Shown piece by piece: positions 5,370 to 13,310 of a stretch of DNA of 37,793 bases; the stretch's first letter is position 1; every line of letters starts with the position of its first letter. The DNA lies in NCBI GenBank assembly GCA_039679375.1, contig JBDKVA010000116.1, positions 1-37,793 of the forward strand. The letters are read 5' to 3'. The notes beneath the pieces were generated by a model. That model made no database searches, was not told the origin of the DNA, and saw only the letters and a program-made list of their open reading frames with translations. This DNA is from JBDKVA01 sp039679375 (GTDB lineage: Bacteria; Bacillota; Clostridia; Acetivibrionales; DTU013). Position numbers and translations under genes: made by a program.

Positions 5370-7598
5370 TTACCTATTTATCGTCATATCCGAGAATTTT
5401 TTTAGCTTCATTGACAATCCTGAATATCTTAAAGTCTCTCTTTCATTTTCAACCATATCATGCAGCGAGCCTTCGTCGCCAACCAGCACCACCATCGATT
5501 TAGCCCTGGTCACAGCCGTATAAAGCAGGTTTCGCGTCATCAACACACGTGGGCCTTGAAATACAGGCATTACGACCACAGGGAATTCCGAGCCCTGGCT
5601 TTTATGTATCGTTACGGCAAATGCCGGCTCGATCTCATCCAATATGCTGTAATCATACTCAACCAGTCTTTCATCATCAAACAGCACCTCAATGCACTGT
5701 TCCTCTTCGTTTATTTTACGGATCAGCCCGACATCTCCGTTGAAAACTCCCGTACCATCCAAAAACCTGTTCTCTGATTTTTCCCACCTGAGGTCGTAAT
5801 TGTTTTTCACCTGCATGATGCGGTCGCCTTCCCTGAAAGTATAATCTCTGGACACTTTCTCTTTCTTCCTGCGGTCTGTCGGGTTTAAAACCTTTTGCAG
5901 TTCAAGATTAAGGTTTACCACGCCTGCCGGGCTCTTTTTTGAAGGCGACAGCACCTGGATGTCCTTCATGGGATCAAATCCATAGGTATCGGGCAGCCTT
6001 CTGCTGCACAGGTCAACGACCGTGCGTACGATTGAATCCATCCCATTTCGCGCGACAAGGAAAAAATCCTTGTCCCGTGCATTGAGGATGGGGACCTCCC
6101 CTTTATTGATCCTATGCGCATTGACTATGATCATGCTTTCACCGGCCTGCCTGAATATTTCCGTCAGCCTGACCGTTTTGACCGCATTGCAGCTGATGAT
6201 GTCTTCCAGTACGCTCCCGGCCCCAACAGACGGCAGTTGATCCGCATCACCCGCCAGTATCAGCCTCGAGCCCGGAGGTACAGCCTTAAGCAGGTGGTTC
6301 ATCAACAATATGTCCACCATGGACATTTCATCTATTATAATAACATCTGCCTCAATCGGATTGTTTTCGTTCCGCTGGAAAACAAGCTCTCTGTCATCAC
6401 CTGCATAGCTGATTTCAAGAAGCCTGTGGATAGTTCTTGATTCAAAGCCCGTAGCCTCCGACATTCTCTTTGCCGCGCGTCCTGTCGGCGCTGCCAGGGT
6501 GACCTTGTGCCCGTCGCTGTTCAACAGGCTTATGATACTTTTGATTATCGTTGTCTTGCCTGTCCCGGGGCCGCCTGTTATGATCAGCACACCGCTGGTC
6601 ATGGCTTCCCGGATCGCCTCCCTTTGCATTTGAGCCAGTTCAATTCCTTCCTCGCCCTCAAGCTTCAGAAGTTTCTCCTCGAAATCGCCCAAATCCGTAT
6701 TGAAGCGGGTCTGTGACAATTCCAGAAGCTTTTTGCAAACACCCTGTTCCGCATTATAAAAGGAAGACAGGTAAATATGATTTGATATGTCATCCCTTTC
6801 CGTCACAACAGTTTTGTCAAATATCAGTGATATCAACGCATCCTCAATGTCGAGCGTTTCTGTCCCGAGCAGGCTCCCTGCCTGTTCCTTCAGGATATCC
6901 TCCGGCAAATAGGTATGACCATTGGAGGCTGCATGGGATAATACATACTTGATCCCGCTTTTGATACGGAATTTGGAGTTTACATCGATACCGAGCTTCA
7001 TGGCGATCCGGTCAGCGGTTTTGAAGCCGATGCCGAATACGTCTTCACACAGCCTGTATGGGTTTTCCTTTATCCTGGAGACTGCCATGTCCGCGTATGC
7101 CTTGTGTATTTTGAGGCAGATGGAGGCGCTGATGCCGTACTCCTGCAGAAACATGACAATTTCCCTGAGGCCGCGCTGTTCATAAAGGGCTTGTCCAATC
7201 GCAGCAGCCTTGTCCAGACTTATTCCTTTTATCTCCGATAAACGCTGAGGATTGGTGTTAATGACATCCAGTGTCTCAGTACCAAATCTGGCTACAATCC
7301 TGGCGGCTGTTGCAGGGCCAACCCCTTTTACTATTCCGGACGCCAGGTATTTCTCAATGGCCTCCGCTGTTTGCGGAAGAACCTTTTCATAGAGCTCCAC
7401 CTTGAACTGTTCGCCGTAATCCTGATGACTTATCCATTTTCCACTCGCCTTTATGGTTTCCCCTTCATTGATAAAAGGCATATAACCCACCGCAGTGACC
7501 ATATCCGTTCCGCTTTTTATTTCGCAGACGGTATAGCCGTTTGCTTCATTCGTATAGATAATATCCTGGATAATGCCTTCCACAACGACCAACGCCAT
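5370..7598 (-). CDS. recD2: ATP-dependent RecD2-type DNA helicase
   Basis: A stand-alone superfamily 1B 5'-3' helicase of the RecD2 (YrrC) type, acting in DNA repair and fork maintenance without RecBC. About 742 residues, normal for the family. It has an N-terminal OB-like domain (VVVEGIIQDIIYTNEANGYTV), tandem helix-hairpin-helix segments (GVGPATAARI, GISLDKAAAI, GIGFKTADRI), Walker A GGPGTGKT, Walker B IIIDEMSMVD, and the C-terminal helicase motif VTIHKSQGSEFPVV. The start is not well fixed. ATG 7598 gives the family-like N-terminus, but its GGAGAG directly abuts the codon. ATG 7610 and TTG 7628 have no SD. It is followed by a REP-like palindrome rather than a conventional terminator. Confidence 0.95.
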   Translation of the reverse strand: MALVVVEGIIQDIIYTNEANGYTVCEIKSGTDMVTAVGYMPFINEGETIKASGKWISHQDYGEQFKVELYEKVLPQTAEAIEKYLASGIVKGVGPATAARIVARFGTETLDVINTNPQRLSEIKGISLDKAAAIGQALYEQRGLREIVMFLQEYGISASICLKIHKAYADMAVSRIKENPYRLCEDVFGIGFKTADRIAMKLGIDVNSKFRIKSGIKYVLSHAASNGHTYLPEDILKEQAGSLLGTETLDIEDALISLIFDKTVVTERDDISNHIYLSSFYNAEQGVCKKLLELSQTRFNTDLGDFEEKLLKLEGEEGIELAQMQREAIREAMTSGVLIITGGPGTGKTTIIKSIISLLNSDGHKVTLAAPTGRAAKRMSEATGFESRTIHRLLEISYAGDDRELVFQRNENNPIEADVIIIDEMSMVDILLMNHLLKAVPPGSRLILAGDADQLPSVGAGSVLEDIISCNAVKTVRLTEIFRQAGESMIIVNAHRINKGEVPILNARDKDFFLVARNGMDSIVRTVVDLCSRRLPDTYGFDPMKDIQVLSPSKKSPAGVVNLNLELQKVLNPTDRRKKEKVSRDYTFREGDRIMQVKNNYDLRWEKSENRFLDGTGVFNGDVGLIRKINEEEQCIEVLFDDERLVEYDYSILDEIEPAFAVTIHKSQGSEFPVVVMPVFQGPRVLMTRNLLYTAVTRAKSMVVLVGDEGSLHDMVENERETLRYSGLSMKLKKFSDMTINR

Positions 7599-7675
7599 CT
7601 CTCCGATCATAAAATAAGTCAGCAGCAAAAATGAATCTGATGGTTACTTTTATACATTATGCTTAATATATTATA

Positions 7676-8047
7676 TCATTTTTCGCCGGGTGAAAAGACA
7701 CGAAAATCATCAAAGATCCGCAACCTCTCATCCAGCGGTATTATTTCGATGCTGGAAAAGTCGTCCTTTAATTTTTTGAGTAATTGACTTGTATGATCGG
7801 CAGAATTCATGTCCACAAAGATTATATTCTTATCTGAAAGCGCTTTGGAAGCAAAATTCTTTTTAACAACATTTCTGACGATATATTCGATATGGTCTTC
7901 CGCATCCTGAACAAGCACGACAACGCGGACATTCGGACGGCGCCCCCTTACCCGGCAACGTACCATGTCGGCGGCTCCAAACACAAGTACCAGCAGTCCA
8001 TATGTTGCCAGCAGGTAGATGATGCAATCAAACATATTTTCCAGCAT
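7676..8047 (-). CDS. Small membrane-anchored protein of unknown function
   Basis: 123 residues; I do not recognise a named family. Residues about 8-28 form one hydrophobic segment (CIIYLLATYGLLVLVFGAA), followed by a basic stretch (RCRVRGRRP), so the rest probably faces the cytoplasm. The soluble part alternates strands and helices (VRVVVLVQDAEDHIEYIVRNVVKK, KNIIFVDMNSADHTSQLLKKL), resembling the beginning of a nucleotide-sugar glycosyltransferase fold, but it is far too short for an enzyme. SD GGGAGG at 7-nt spacing supports the ATG. It is separated from recD2 by about 80 nt on the same strand and is divergent from the HD-GYP gene. Codon use looks ordinary, so I take it as a real gene. Confidence 0.75.
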   Translation of the reverse strand: MLENMFDCIIYLLATYGLLVLVFGAADMVRCRVRGRRPNVRVVVLVQDAEDHIEYIVRNVVKKNFASKALSDKNIIFVDMNSADHTSQLLKKLKDDFSSIEIIPLDERLRIFDDFRVFSPGEK

Positions 8048-8144
8048 ACTGACTCCTCCCTGTATACTCTCATTAGATTACTAATATATTCGCTTTTGTA
8101 GTTGTTTGTTCACGGACAAATAATGGTATATAGTAATAAATTAT

Positions 8145-8173
8145 ATGAAATTGATAAAATTACATGTTATAAT
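8145..8173 (+). promoter_or_regulatory. Candidate sigma-A promoter for the HD-GYP gene
   Basis: ATGAAA (8145-8150), a 17-nt spacer and a perfect TATAAT (8168-8173) precede the gene by about 85 nt. The -35 box matches only 4 of 6 positions. Confidence 0.45.
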
Positions 8174-8258
8174 AAGTAAATGCAGGCTGTATTCCCCTTG
8201 ATTGTTTTATTAATTCAACAAAAGATGCTGCCCTTTATTGTGAAAAGGAGGCGCTGCT

Positions 8259-9314
8259 TTGATAAAAATACCGGTACCCCAATTAACTCCGGGTATGAAA
8301 CTCGCAAAGGATGTCACACTCACTGACGGACGGCTCTTGCTTCTTGCCGGCTTTGTCATAAAACCGTTATATATACGGAAACTGGAAGCATTCCAGGTAG
8401 CAAATGTGTTTGTCGAGGATGCCCCATATGTACCAATAGAGGATTTTGAAGAAGAAAGAGTATACAAGCATGCCGCTTCGATAATAAAAAACATTTTTAC
8501 ACTGGCAAAAAAGGAAAACTGCGTGGATGTGCCAGCTGTCCGTGACACTGTAAGTGAAATACTGCAAAAGGTTTTGGAAAATGAAACTGTCATGCTGCAG
8601 ATCACAGGCATAAGGGATATAGACAATTATACCTTCCTGCATTCTGTGGATGTCTGCATCTATTCCACAATGATTGGAAAGAAGATGGGGTTTGGCAGAG
8701 ACCTTCTCATGTCTCTCGGTATGGGCGCCATATTACATGATATCGGGAAATGCAAGGTTCCCATCGAAATACTCCAGAAACCTGACAGACTGTCCGAGAG
8801 TGAATTCGAACTAATGAAGCTCCATACGGTGCATGGCAGTGAAATTATCAAGAATTCATACGGATTGAGCTTTTCCATGGCCAATATAGCTTTCCAGCAC
8901 CATGAAAAATGGAACGGCTCAGGTTATCCCCTGGGCATCACCTCCAATTCGATCGACCTCATGGCAAGGATCGTATCACTTGTAGATGTATACGATGCCC
9001 TCACTTCGGACAGGGTATACAAAAAAAAGGAACTGCCGCATATTGCCGCCGAATATATTAAAAATAATGCAAGTACTCTATTCGACCCGTTTATCGTTGA
9101 TTTATTCATAAACAACATCGCAGTATACAGCGAGGGAACGGTCGTCCTTTTAAATACCGGCGAGCTTGGAAGCATTATATACACCAAAGACTCCGGCACT
9201 ATCAGGCAAAAGGTGAATATTTTTTCAAACAAATCAGGTCCGCCGGTGCTGCAGCCGTACATAATAGATTTGAACGAACGCAAAGATGTGGAAATTATTG
9301 AAGTATTCATTTGA
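8259..9314 (+). CDS. HD-GYP domain cyclic-di-GMP phosphodiesterase
   Basis: 351 residues. Residues 1-60 form a short N-terminal domain of the type common in front of HD-GYP (VPQLTPGMKLAKDV...GRLLLLAGFVI). The HD-GYP domain spans about 115-290 with all hallmark residues: H128, the HD pair H160-D161 in LHDIGK, H192, HH 214-215, GYP 222-224 and D243. Such enzymes hydrolyse c-di-GMP to GMP or pGpG. The intact motifs suggest activity, and there is no membrane or receiver domain, so the protein is cytosolic. The start is TTG at 8259 with AGGAGG seven bases ahead. It is the only plus-strand gene in the first 36 kb and sits 3 kb from the flagellar cluster, so a motility link is plausible but inferred. 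A strong bidirectional terminator follows. Confidence 0.95.
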   Translation: MIKIPVPQLTPGMKLAKDVTLTDGRLLLLAGFVIKPLYIRKLEAFQVANVFVEDAPYVPIEDFEEERVYKHAASIIKNIFTLAKKENCVDVPAVRDTVSEILQKVLENETVMLQITGIRDIDNYTFLHSVDVCIYSTMIGKKMGFGRDLLMSLGMGAILHDIGKCKVPIEILQKPDRLSESEFELMKLHTVHGSEIIKNSYGLSFSMANIAFQHHEKWNGSGYPLGITSNSIDLMARIVSLVDVYDALTSDRVYKKKELPHIAAEYIKNNASTLFDPFIVDLFINNIAVYSEGTVVLLNTGELGSIIYTKDSGTIRQKVNIFSNKSGPPVLQPYIIDLNERKDVEIIEVFI

Positions 9315-9320
9315 GTAAGT

Positions 9321-9351
9321 AAAACAGGCGGAGATTAACTCCGCCTGTTTT
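9321..9351. terminator. Bidirectional terminator between HD-GYP gene and metK
   Basis: A perfect 13-bp stem, AAAACAGGCGGAG with CTCCGCCTGTTTT, around a 5-nt loop. Both strands end the stem in a T-run, so it can stop the plus-strand HD-GYP transcript and the converging metK transcript. Confidence 0.92.
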
Positions 9352-9386
9352 GAATCATACAAATCAGCCGGTTGTGCCGGTTGACT

Positions 9387-10580
9387 TTACAACCCGCAGG
9401 CTGCATTTTTCAGTATATCCGCTTTATCGGTCTTCTCCCATGGCAAATCAATATCCGTCCTCCCGAAATGACCATATGCCGCGGTCTGCTTATAAATGGG
9501 CCTTCTGAGATCCAGATAGCTGATGATGGCCGCAGGCCTCAAATCGAAATATTTCTGCACCAGCTGTATCAGTTTCTCTTCCGGCAGTTTCCCCGTCCCA
9601 TACGTGTCTATCATAATGGATACCGGTCTGGCTACGCCAATTGCATAAGCAAGCTGTACTTCGACCTTTTTTGCGAGTCCTGCAGCAACGATATTTTTTG
9701 CAACATACCGGGCAGCATAAGCAGCAGAGCGATCAACCTTTGTCGGATCTTTTCCGGAGAATGCACCGCCGCCATGCCTTGCATATCCTCCGTACGTATC
9801 TACGATGATTTTTCTGCCCGTAAGTCCCGAATCTCCCTGAGGTCCGCCGACAACAAACCTGCCGGTAGGATTGATAAGGTACCTGGTCCTGCTGTCGATC
9901 AGTCCTGCAGGAATAACCGGCTTTATTACATGCTCGATGATATCCCGTTCGATCTGATCATGCATAACGTCCGGGCTGTGCTGTACGGATATCACGACCG
10001 TATCCACCCTTACAGGCTTATCTCCGTCATATTCGACTGTTACCTGCGATTTTCCATCCGGCCTGAGATAATCCAGAACCTGGCTCTTGCGGACATCGGA
10101 AAGCCGTTTTGTGAGCTTATGGGCGAGTGAGATGGGCATTGGCATAAATTCCGGAGTCTCATCACAGGCATACCCGAACATCATTCCCTGATCTCCGGCT
10201 CCGATTGCCTCGATCCCGTTATCAAACGCTTCGCCGCTTTTCGCTTCAAGAGACTTGTTCACGCCTATTGCGATATCGTTCGACTGTTCATTGATAGAGG
10301 TGATCACTGCACAGGTTTCACAATCAAACCCATATTTTGCCCTGTCATAACCAATTTCCCTGATCGTATGGCGAACCACCTTTGGAATATCAACATAACA
10401 GTTCGTCGATATCTCGCCCATCACAAGCACAAGACCCGTAGTCACTGTCGTTTCGCAGGCCACCCTGGCATTGGGATCCTCCGCAATGATGGCGTCGAGC
10501 ACCGCATCGGATATCTGATCGCATATTTTATCCGGATGGCCCTCCGTTACGGATTCAGAAGTAAAAAATCTTTTTGCCAT
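9387..10580 (-). CDS. metK: S-adenosylmethionine synthetase
   Basis: MetK makes S-adenosylmethionine from methionine and ATP. The 397-residue product has the family's N-terminus (FTSESVTEGHPDKICDQISD), the GAGDQGMMFGYACDET motif, the glycine-rich GGGAFSGKDPTKVDRSAAYAAR loop, and a full-length C-terminus. The ATG at 10580 is preferred over the upstream in-frame start at 10598 because AGGAG lies eight bases before it and MAKRFFTSES matches homologues. The gene is preceded by an SAM-I riboswitch, giving feedback by its own product. It converges on the HD-GYP gene. Confidence 0.98.
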   Translation of the reverse strand: MAKRFFTSESVTEGHPDKICDQISDAVLDAIIAEDPNARVACETTVTTGLVLVMGEISTNCYVDIPKVVRHTIREIGYDRAKYGFDCETCAVITSINEQSNDIAIGVNKSLEAKSGEAFDNGIEAIGAGDQGMMFGYACDETPEFMPMPISLAHKLTKRLSDVRKSQVLDYLRPDGKSQVTVEYDGDKPVRVDTVVISVQHSPDVMHDQIERDIIEHVIKPVIPAGLIDSRTRYLINPTGRFVVGGPQGDSGLTGRKIIVDTYGGYARHGGGAFSGKDPTKVDRSAAYAARYVAKNIVAAGLAKKVEVQLAYAIGVARPVSIMIDTYGTGKLPEEKLIQLVQKYFDLRPAAIISYLDLRRPIYKQTAAYGHFGRTDIDLPWEKTDKADILKNAACGL

Positions 10581-10644
10581 TTTAAAATCTCCTTTCAAAT
10601 CCTCATAATTAAGTATTTTTCAATCTTATATAAAAAATGAATAA

Positions 10645-10674
10645 TCAAAAGCCTCTTCCTGAAAAGAAGAGGCT
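10645..10674 (-). terminator. Riboswitch expression-platform terminator
   Basis: The stem AGCCTCTTC / GAAGAGGCT (minus strand) with a 7-nt loop is followed by TTTTGATT, immediately downstream of the SAM aptamer. When SAM is bound this hairpin should form and stop transcription before metK. Confidence 0.85.
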
Positions 10675-10690
10675 CTATAGCTGATATTTT

Positions 10691-10789
10691 CTCATCTTTC
10701 AGGATAAAATCCTGCAGGAATTGGCACCGCTGCCTTCCGGCCGGTTGTCGGGTTTCATAGGGCTCAGTCCCTCCGCCTCTCTTGATAAG
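10691..10789 (-). ncRNA. SAM-I (S-box) riboswitch aptamer
   Basis: The minus strand shows the S-box consensus in order: CTTATCAAGAGAGGCGGAGG, GGACTGAGCCC, ATGAAACCCGACAACC, GGTGCCAATTCCTGCAG and a closing TGAAAGATGAG. The ends pair to form P1 (CTTATC with GATGAG). A terminator follows before metK. SAM binding is expected to shut off metK; this is established for the family. Confidence 0.97.
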
Positions 10790-10820
10790 CTTTATTCAAA
10801 TGACCCAGTGTCGTTTTGTG

Positions 10821-12635
10821 TTATGTCCCTGCAAAAAGCGACTCAAACTCTGCACCTTCGAGTTTTTCCTTTTCAAGCAGCGTTTCTGCAATTTTGTGCA
10901 GAATGTTCATATTCTCGTTTAGTATTAATTTCGTCTTTTCATAAGCGGTATCAATGAGGTGTTTTACCTCTTTATCAATAACCGCCGCTATTTCTTCGCT
11001 ATACTCCTTCGTATGCCCGAAATCGCGTCCTATAAAAATTTCATCATTTTCATCAAAAACCATATTGCTGAGCTTCTCACTCATTCCAAATTTGGTGATC
11101 ATACTCCTTGCTACACTGTTTGCGTGCTTCAGGTCGTTTGACGCTCCCGTGCTGATCTCTCCAAGCACGAGATCCTCCGCCGCCCTGCCGCCCATAGCGA
11201 TAATGATCTCCTCCATGAGCTGTGCTTTGGTATGGTAGCTCTTATCCTCGTCAGGCTTGTGAGCCGTATAACCTCCAGCCCTTCCGGACGGAATGATGGA
11301 AACCCGGTCGACCTTGTCGGTCGTCGAAGCGACCTTGACTGCGATGGCATGGCCGGCTTCATGATAGGCTGTGAGCTTCTTTTCCTTGTCGCTCATTACC
11401 CTGCTCTTTTTCTCGGGACCGACAACCACCTTGAACGTAGCTTCCTTTATATCATCCATATCGATACGTTTTTTATTTTTACGAGCAGCCAGTAACGCTG
11501 CTTCATTGAGAAGATTTTCAAGATCCGCGCCGGTAAAACCGGGAGTGCTCTTTGCCAATTCCTCAAGCTTGACATCCGATGCAAGAGGTTTCCCTTTCGA
11601 ATGCACCTTCAGTATTGCTTCACGTCCCTTTATGTCCGGCAAGCCTACGAAAACTCTTCTGTCGAACCGGCCTGGTCTAAGCAATGCCGGATCAAGAATA
11701 TCAGGCCTGTTTGTTGCCGCAAGTATGATAACACCTTCATTTACACCAAAACCATCCATTTCAACGAGCAGCTGATTGAGTGTCTGTTCACGTTCATCAT
11801 GCCCGCCGCCCATGCCTGCGCCTCTGTGGCGTCCTACCGCATCGATTTCATCGATGAAAACGATACATGGAGCATTTTTCTTGGCCTGTTCAAACAAATC
11901 CCTCACTCTGGATGCACCAACGCCGACAAACATTTCGACGAAATCGGAACCGCTTATGCTGAAAAACGGAACCCCGGCTTCACCTGAAACAGCCTTAGCC
12001 AGCAACGTCTTACCTGTGCCGGGCGGGCCTACCAGCAAAACACCCTTTGGTATCCTGGCGCCAAGCTCGATAAACTTCTTGGGTGATTTGAGGAATTCAA
12101 CGATTTCCTTCAGTTCTTCCTTTTCCTCATCCGCCCCTGCAACATCATCAAAAGTAACTTTCTTCTTGTCGTCCGTATTTACCTTTGCCCTGCTCTTGCC
12201 AAAGGACATGACCCGGTTTCCCCCGCCTCCCTGGGACTGCTGAAGGAAAAATACCCAGAATATCACAAATACAACGATCAGCCCTACTGTGGGAAGGATA
12301 GCGACCCACCATGGCGCAGACGGCGGCCTTTCCACCCTGAAATCCTTTACCTGGCCTTTGTTGTAAGCTTCCGTCACCATTTCCGTAAAAGAATCGACGG
12401 ATGATATATAAACAATATACGTTTTGTTCTTCGTATCTTTGTTGGCATTGACCAACTCAACGGTCGCTTCATCGCCTTTCAGAGTAATACTTTGAACGTT
12501 GCTGTTATTGATATGCGACAGCATTTCCGTATAACTTAATTCTGCCGGTTTTCCCGAACTGGTATAAAGCGTCAGAATGAACAGCGCTACTACAAAGATT
12601 ACTATATATAAGCTTAAACCTTTAAAATACTTCAA
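10821..12635 (-). CDS. ftsH: ATP-dependent zinc metalloprotease FtsH
   Basis: A membrane-bound AAA+ protease that degrades misfolded membrane proteins and short-lived regulators. It has a transmembrane segment at about 5-25, an extracytoplasmic domain, and a second transmembrane segment (WWVAILPTVGLIVVFVIFWVFFL). The AAA+ module has Walker A GPPGTGKT (about 203-210), Walker B IVFIDEIDAVG and SRH motifs (ATNRPDILDPALLRPGRFDRR). The zinc site is HEAGH, followed by the M41 peptidase domain. I choose TTG at 12635 (604 residues, LKYFKGLSLY start), seven bases after GGAGG. The longer frame from 12674 has no SD. It follows hpt and tilS as in B. subtilis, but an intergenic promoter suggests partly independent expression. 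Confidence 0.97.
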   Translation of the reverse strand: MKYFKGLSLYIVIFVVALFILTLYTSSGKPAELSYTEMLSHINNSNVQSITLKGDEATVELVNANKDTKNKTYIVYISSVDSFTEMVTEAYNKGQVKDFRVERPPSAPWWVAILPTVGLIVVFVIFWVFFLQQSQGGGGNRVMSFGKSRAKVNTDDKKKVTFDDVAGADEEKEELKEIVEFLKSPKKFIELGARIPKGVLLVGPPGTGKTLLAKAVSGEAGVPFFSISGSDFVEMFVGVGASRVRDLFEQAKKNAPCIVFIDEIDAVGRHRGAGMGGGHDEREQTLNQLLVEMDGFGVNEGVIILAATNRPDILDPALLRPGRFDRRVFVGLPDIKGREAILKVHSKGKPLASDVKLEELAKSTPGFTGADLENLLNEAALLAARKNKKRIDMDDIKEATFKVVVGPEKKSRVMSDKEKKLTAYHEAGHAIAVKVASTTDKVDRVSIIPSGRAGGYTAHKPDEDKSYHTKAQLMEEIIIAMGGRAAEDLVLGEISTGASNDLKHANSVARSMITKFGMSEKLSNMVFDENDEIFIGRDFGHTKEYSEEIAAVIDKEVKHLIDTAYEKTKLILNENMNILHKIAETLLEKEKLEGAEFESLFAGT

Positions 12636-12680
12636 ATATCTCCCTCCCGGCTTATTGCAAAACCTTTCCTGCACTTAACT

Positions 12681-12709
12681 ATATTAACATAAACATATTT
12701 AAAACACAA
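12681..12709 (-). promoter_or_regulatory. Candidate sigma-A promoter for ftsH
   Basis: On the minus strand, TTGTGT (12709-12704), 17 nt, TAATAT (12686-12681), about 45 nt upstream of the ftsH start. Four of six bases match the -35 consensus and the -10 is close. Confidence 0.5.
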
Positions 12710-12764
12710 TAAACGCCAACCATTTTTACTATATACTGCTACCAGCCCGGTTTAGTCTGAAAGA

Positions 12765-13310
12765 TCAGTGGGAATTCGAATAAATTTCTCTTTTCAGAGT
12801 GCATACATCCGGAAGGTTACGGTATTTCCCCGCGTAGTCCAGTCCATATCCGACGATGAATTTATCCGGTACGACAATCCCTCCGTACTCAATCACAATA
12901 TCAACCTTTCTCCTCGTTGGTTTATCAAAGGCAGTGCATATCTTTACGCTTTTAGGGCCCCTTGTATTAAAAAGGTCCTTCAGGTAGCTGAGAGTCAGTC
13001 CGGTGTCAACCAGATCCTCAACAATCAGCACATGCTTTCCTGCTACATTCAGATCCATATCCTTTATAATCCGGACAACTCCCGAGGATCTTGTGGATGC
13101 GCCATAACTCGAAACGGCGATCAGATCCATATCCACAGGTATTGTGATCTCCCTCATCAGATCAGCCAGGAAAACAAAGCCGCCCTTCAGTACGCCGACA
13201 AGCACCAGCTCTTCTCCGGCATAATCCTGTGAGATGCGTTCGCCCATTTTTACTACCATCTCTTTTATTCTCTCACGGCTAACCAATATTTCCTCAATGT
13301 CCCCCATCAT
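12765..13310 (-). CDS. hpt: Hypoxanthine phosphoribosyltransferase
   Basis: A purine salvage enzyme that transfers phosphoribose from PRPP to hypoxanthine/guanine. 181 residues, usual size. It has the dimer/flexible-loop region (VLKGGFVFLADLMREI), the loop SSYGASTRSSG, the PRPP-binding motif HVLIVEDLVDTGLTL, and the base-binding end (VPDKFIVGYGLDYAGKYRNLP). The ATG at 13310 overlaps the tilS stop (ATGA), and a GGAGG eight bases ahead lies inside tilS, so the two are translationally coupled. The tilS-hpt-ftsH order is conserved across Firmicutes. Confidence 0.97.
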   Translation of the reverse strand: MMGDIEEILVSRERIKEMVVKMGERISQDYAGEELVLVGVLKGGFVFLADLMREITIPVDMDLIAVSSYGASTRSSGVVRIIKDMDLNVAGKHVLIVEDLVDTGLTLSYLKDLFNTRGPKSVKICTAFDKPTRRKVDIVIEYGGIVVPDKFIVGYGLDYAGKYRNLPDVCTLKREIYSNSH

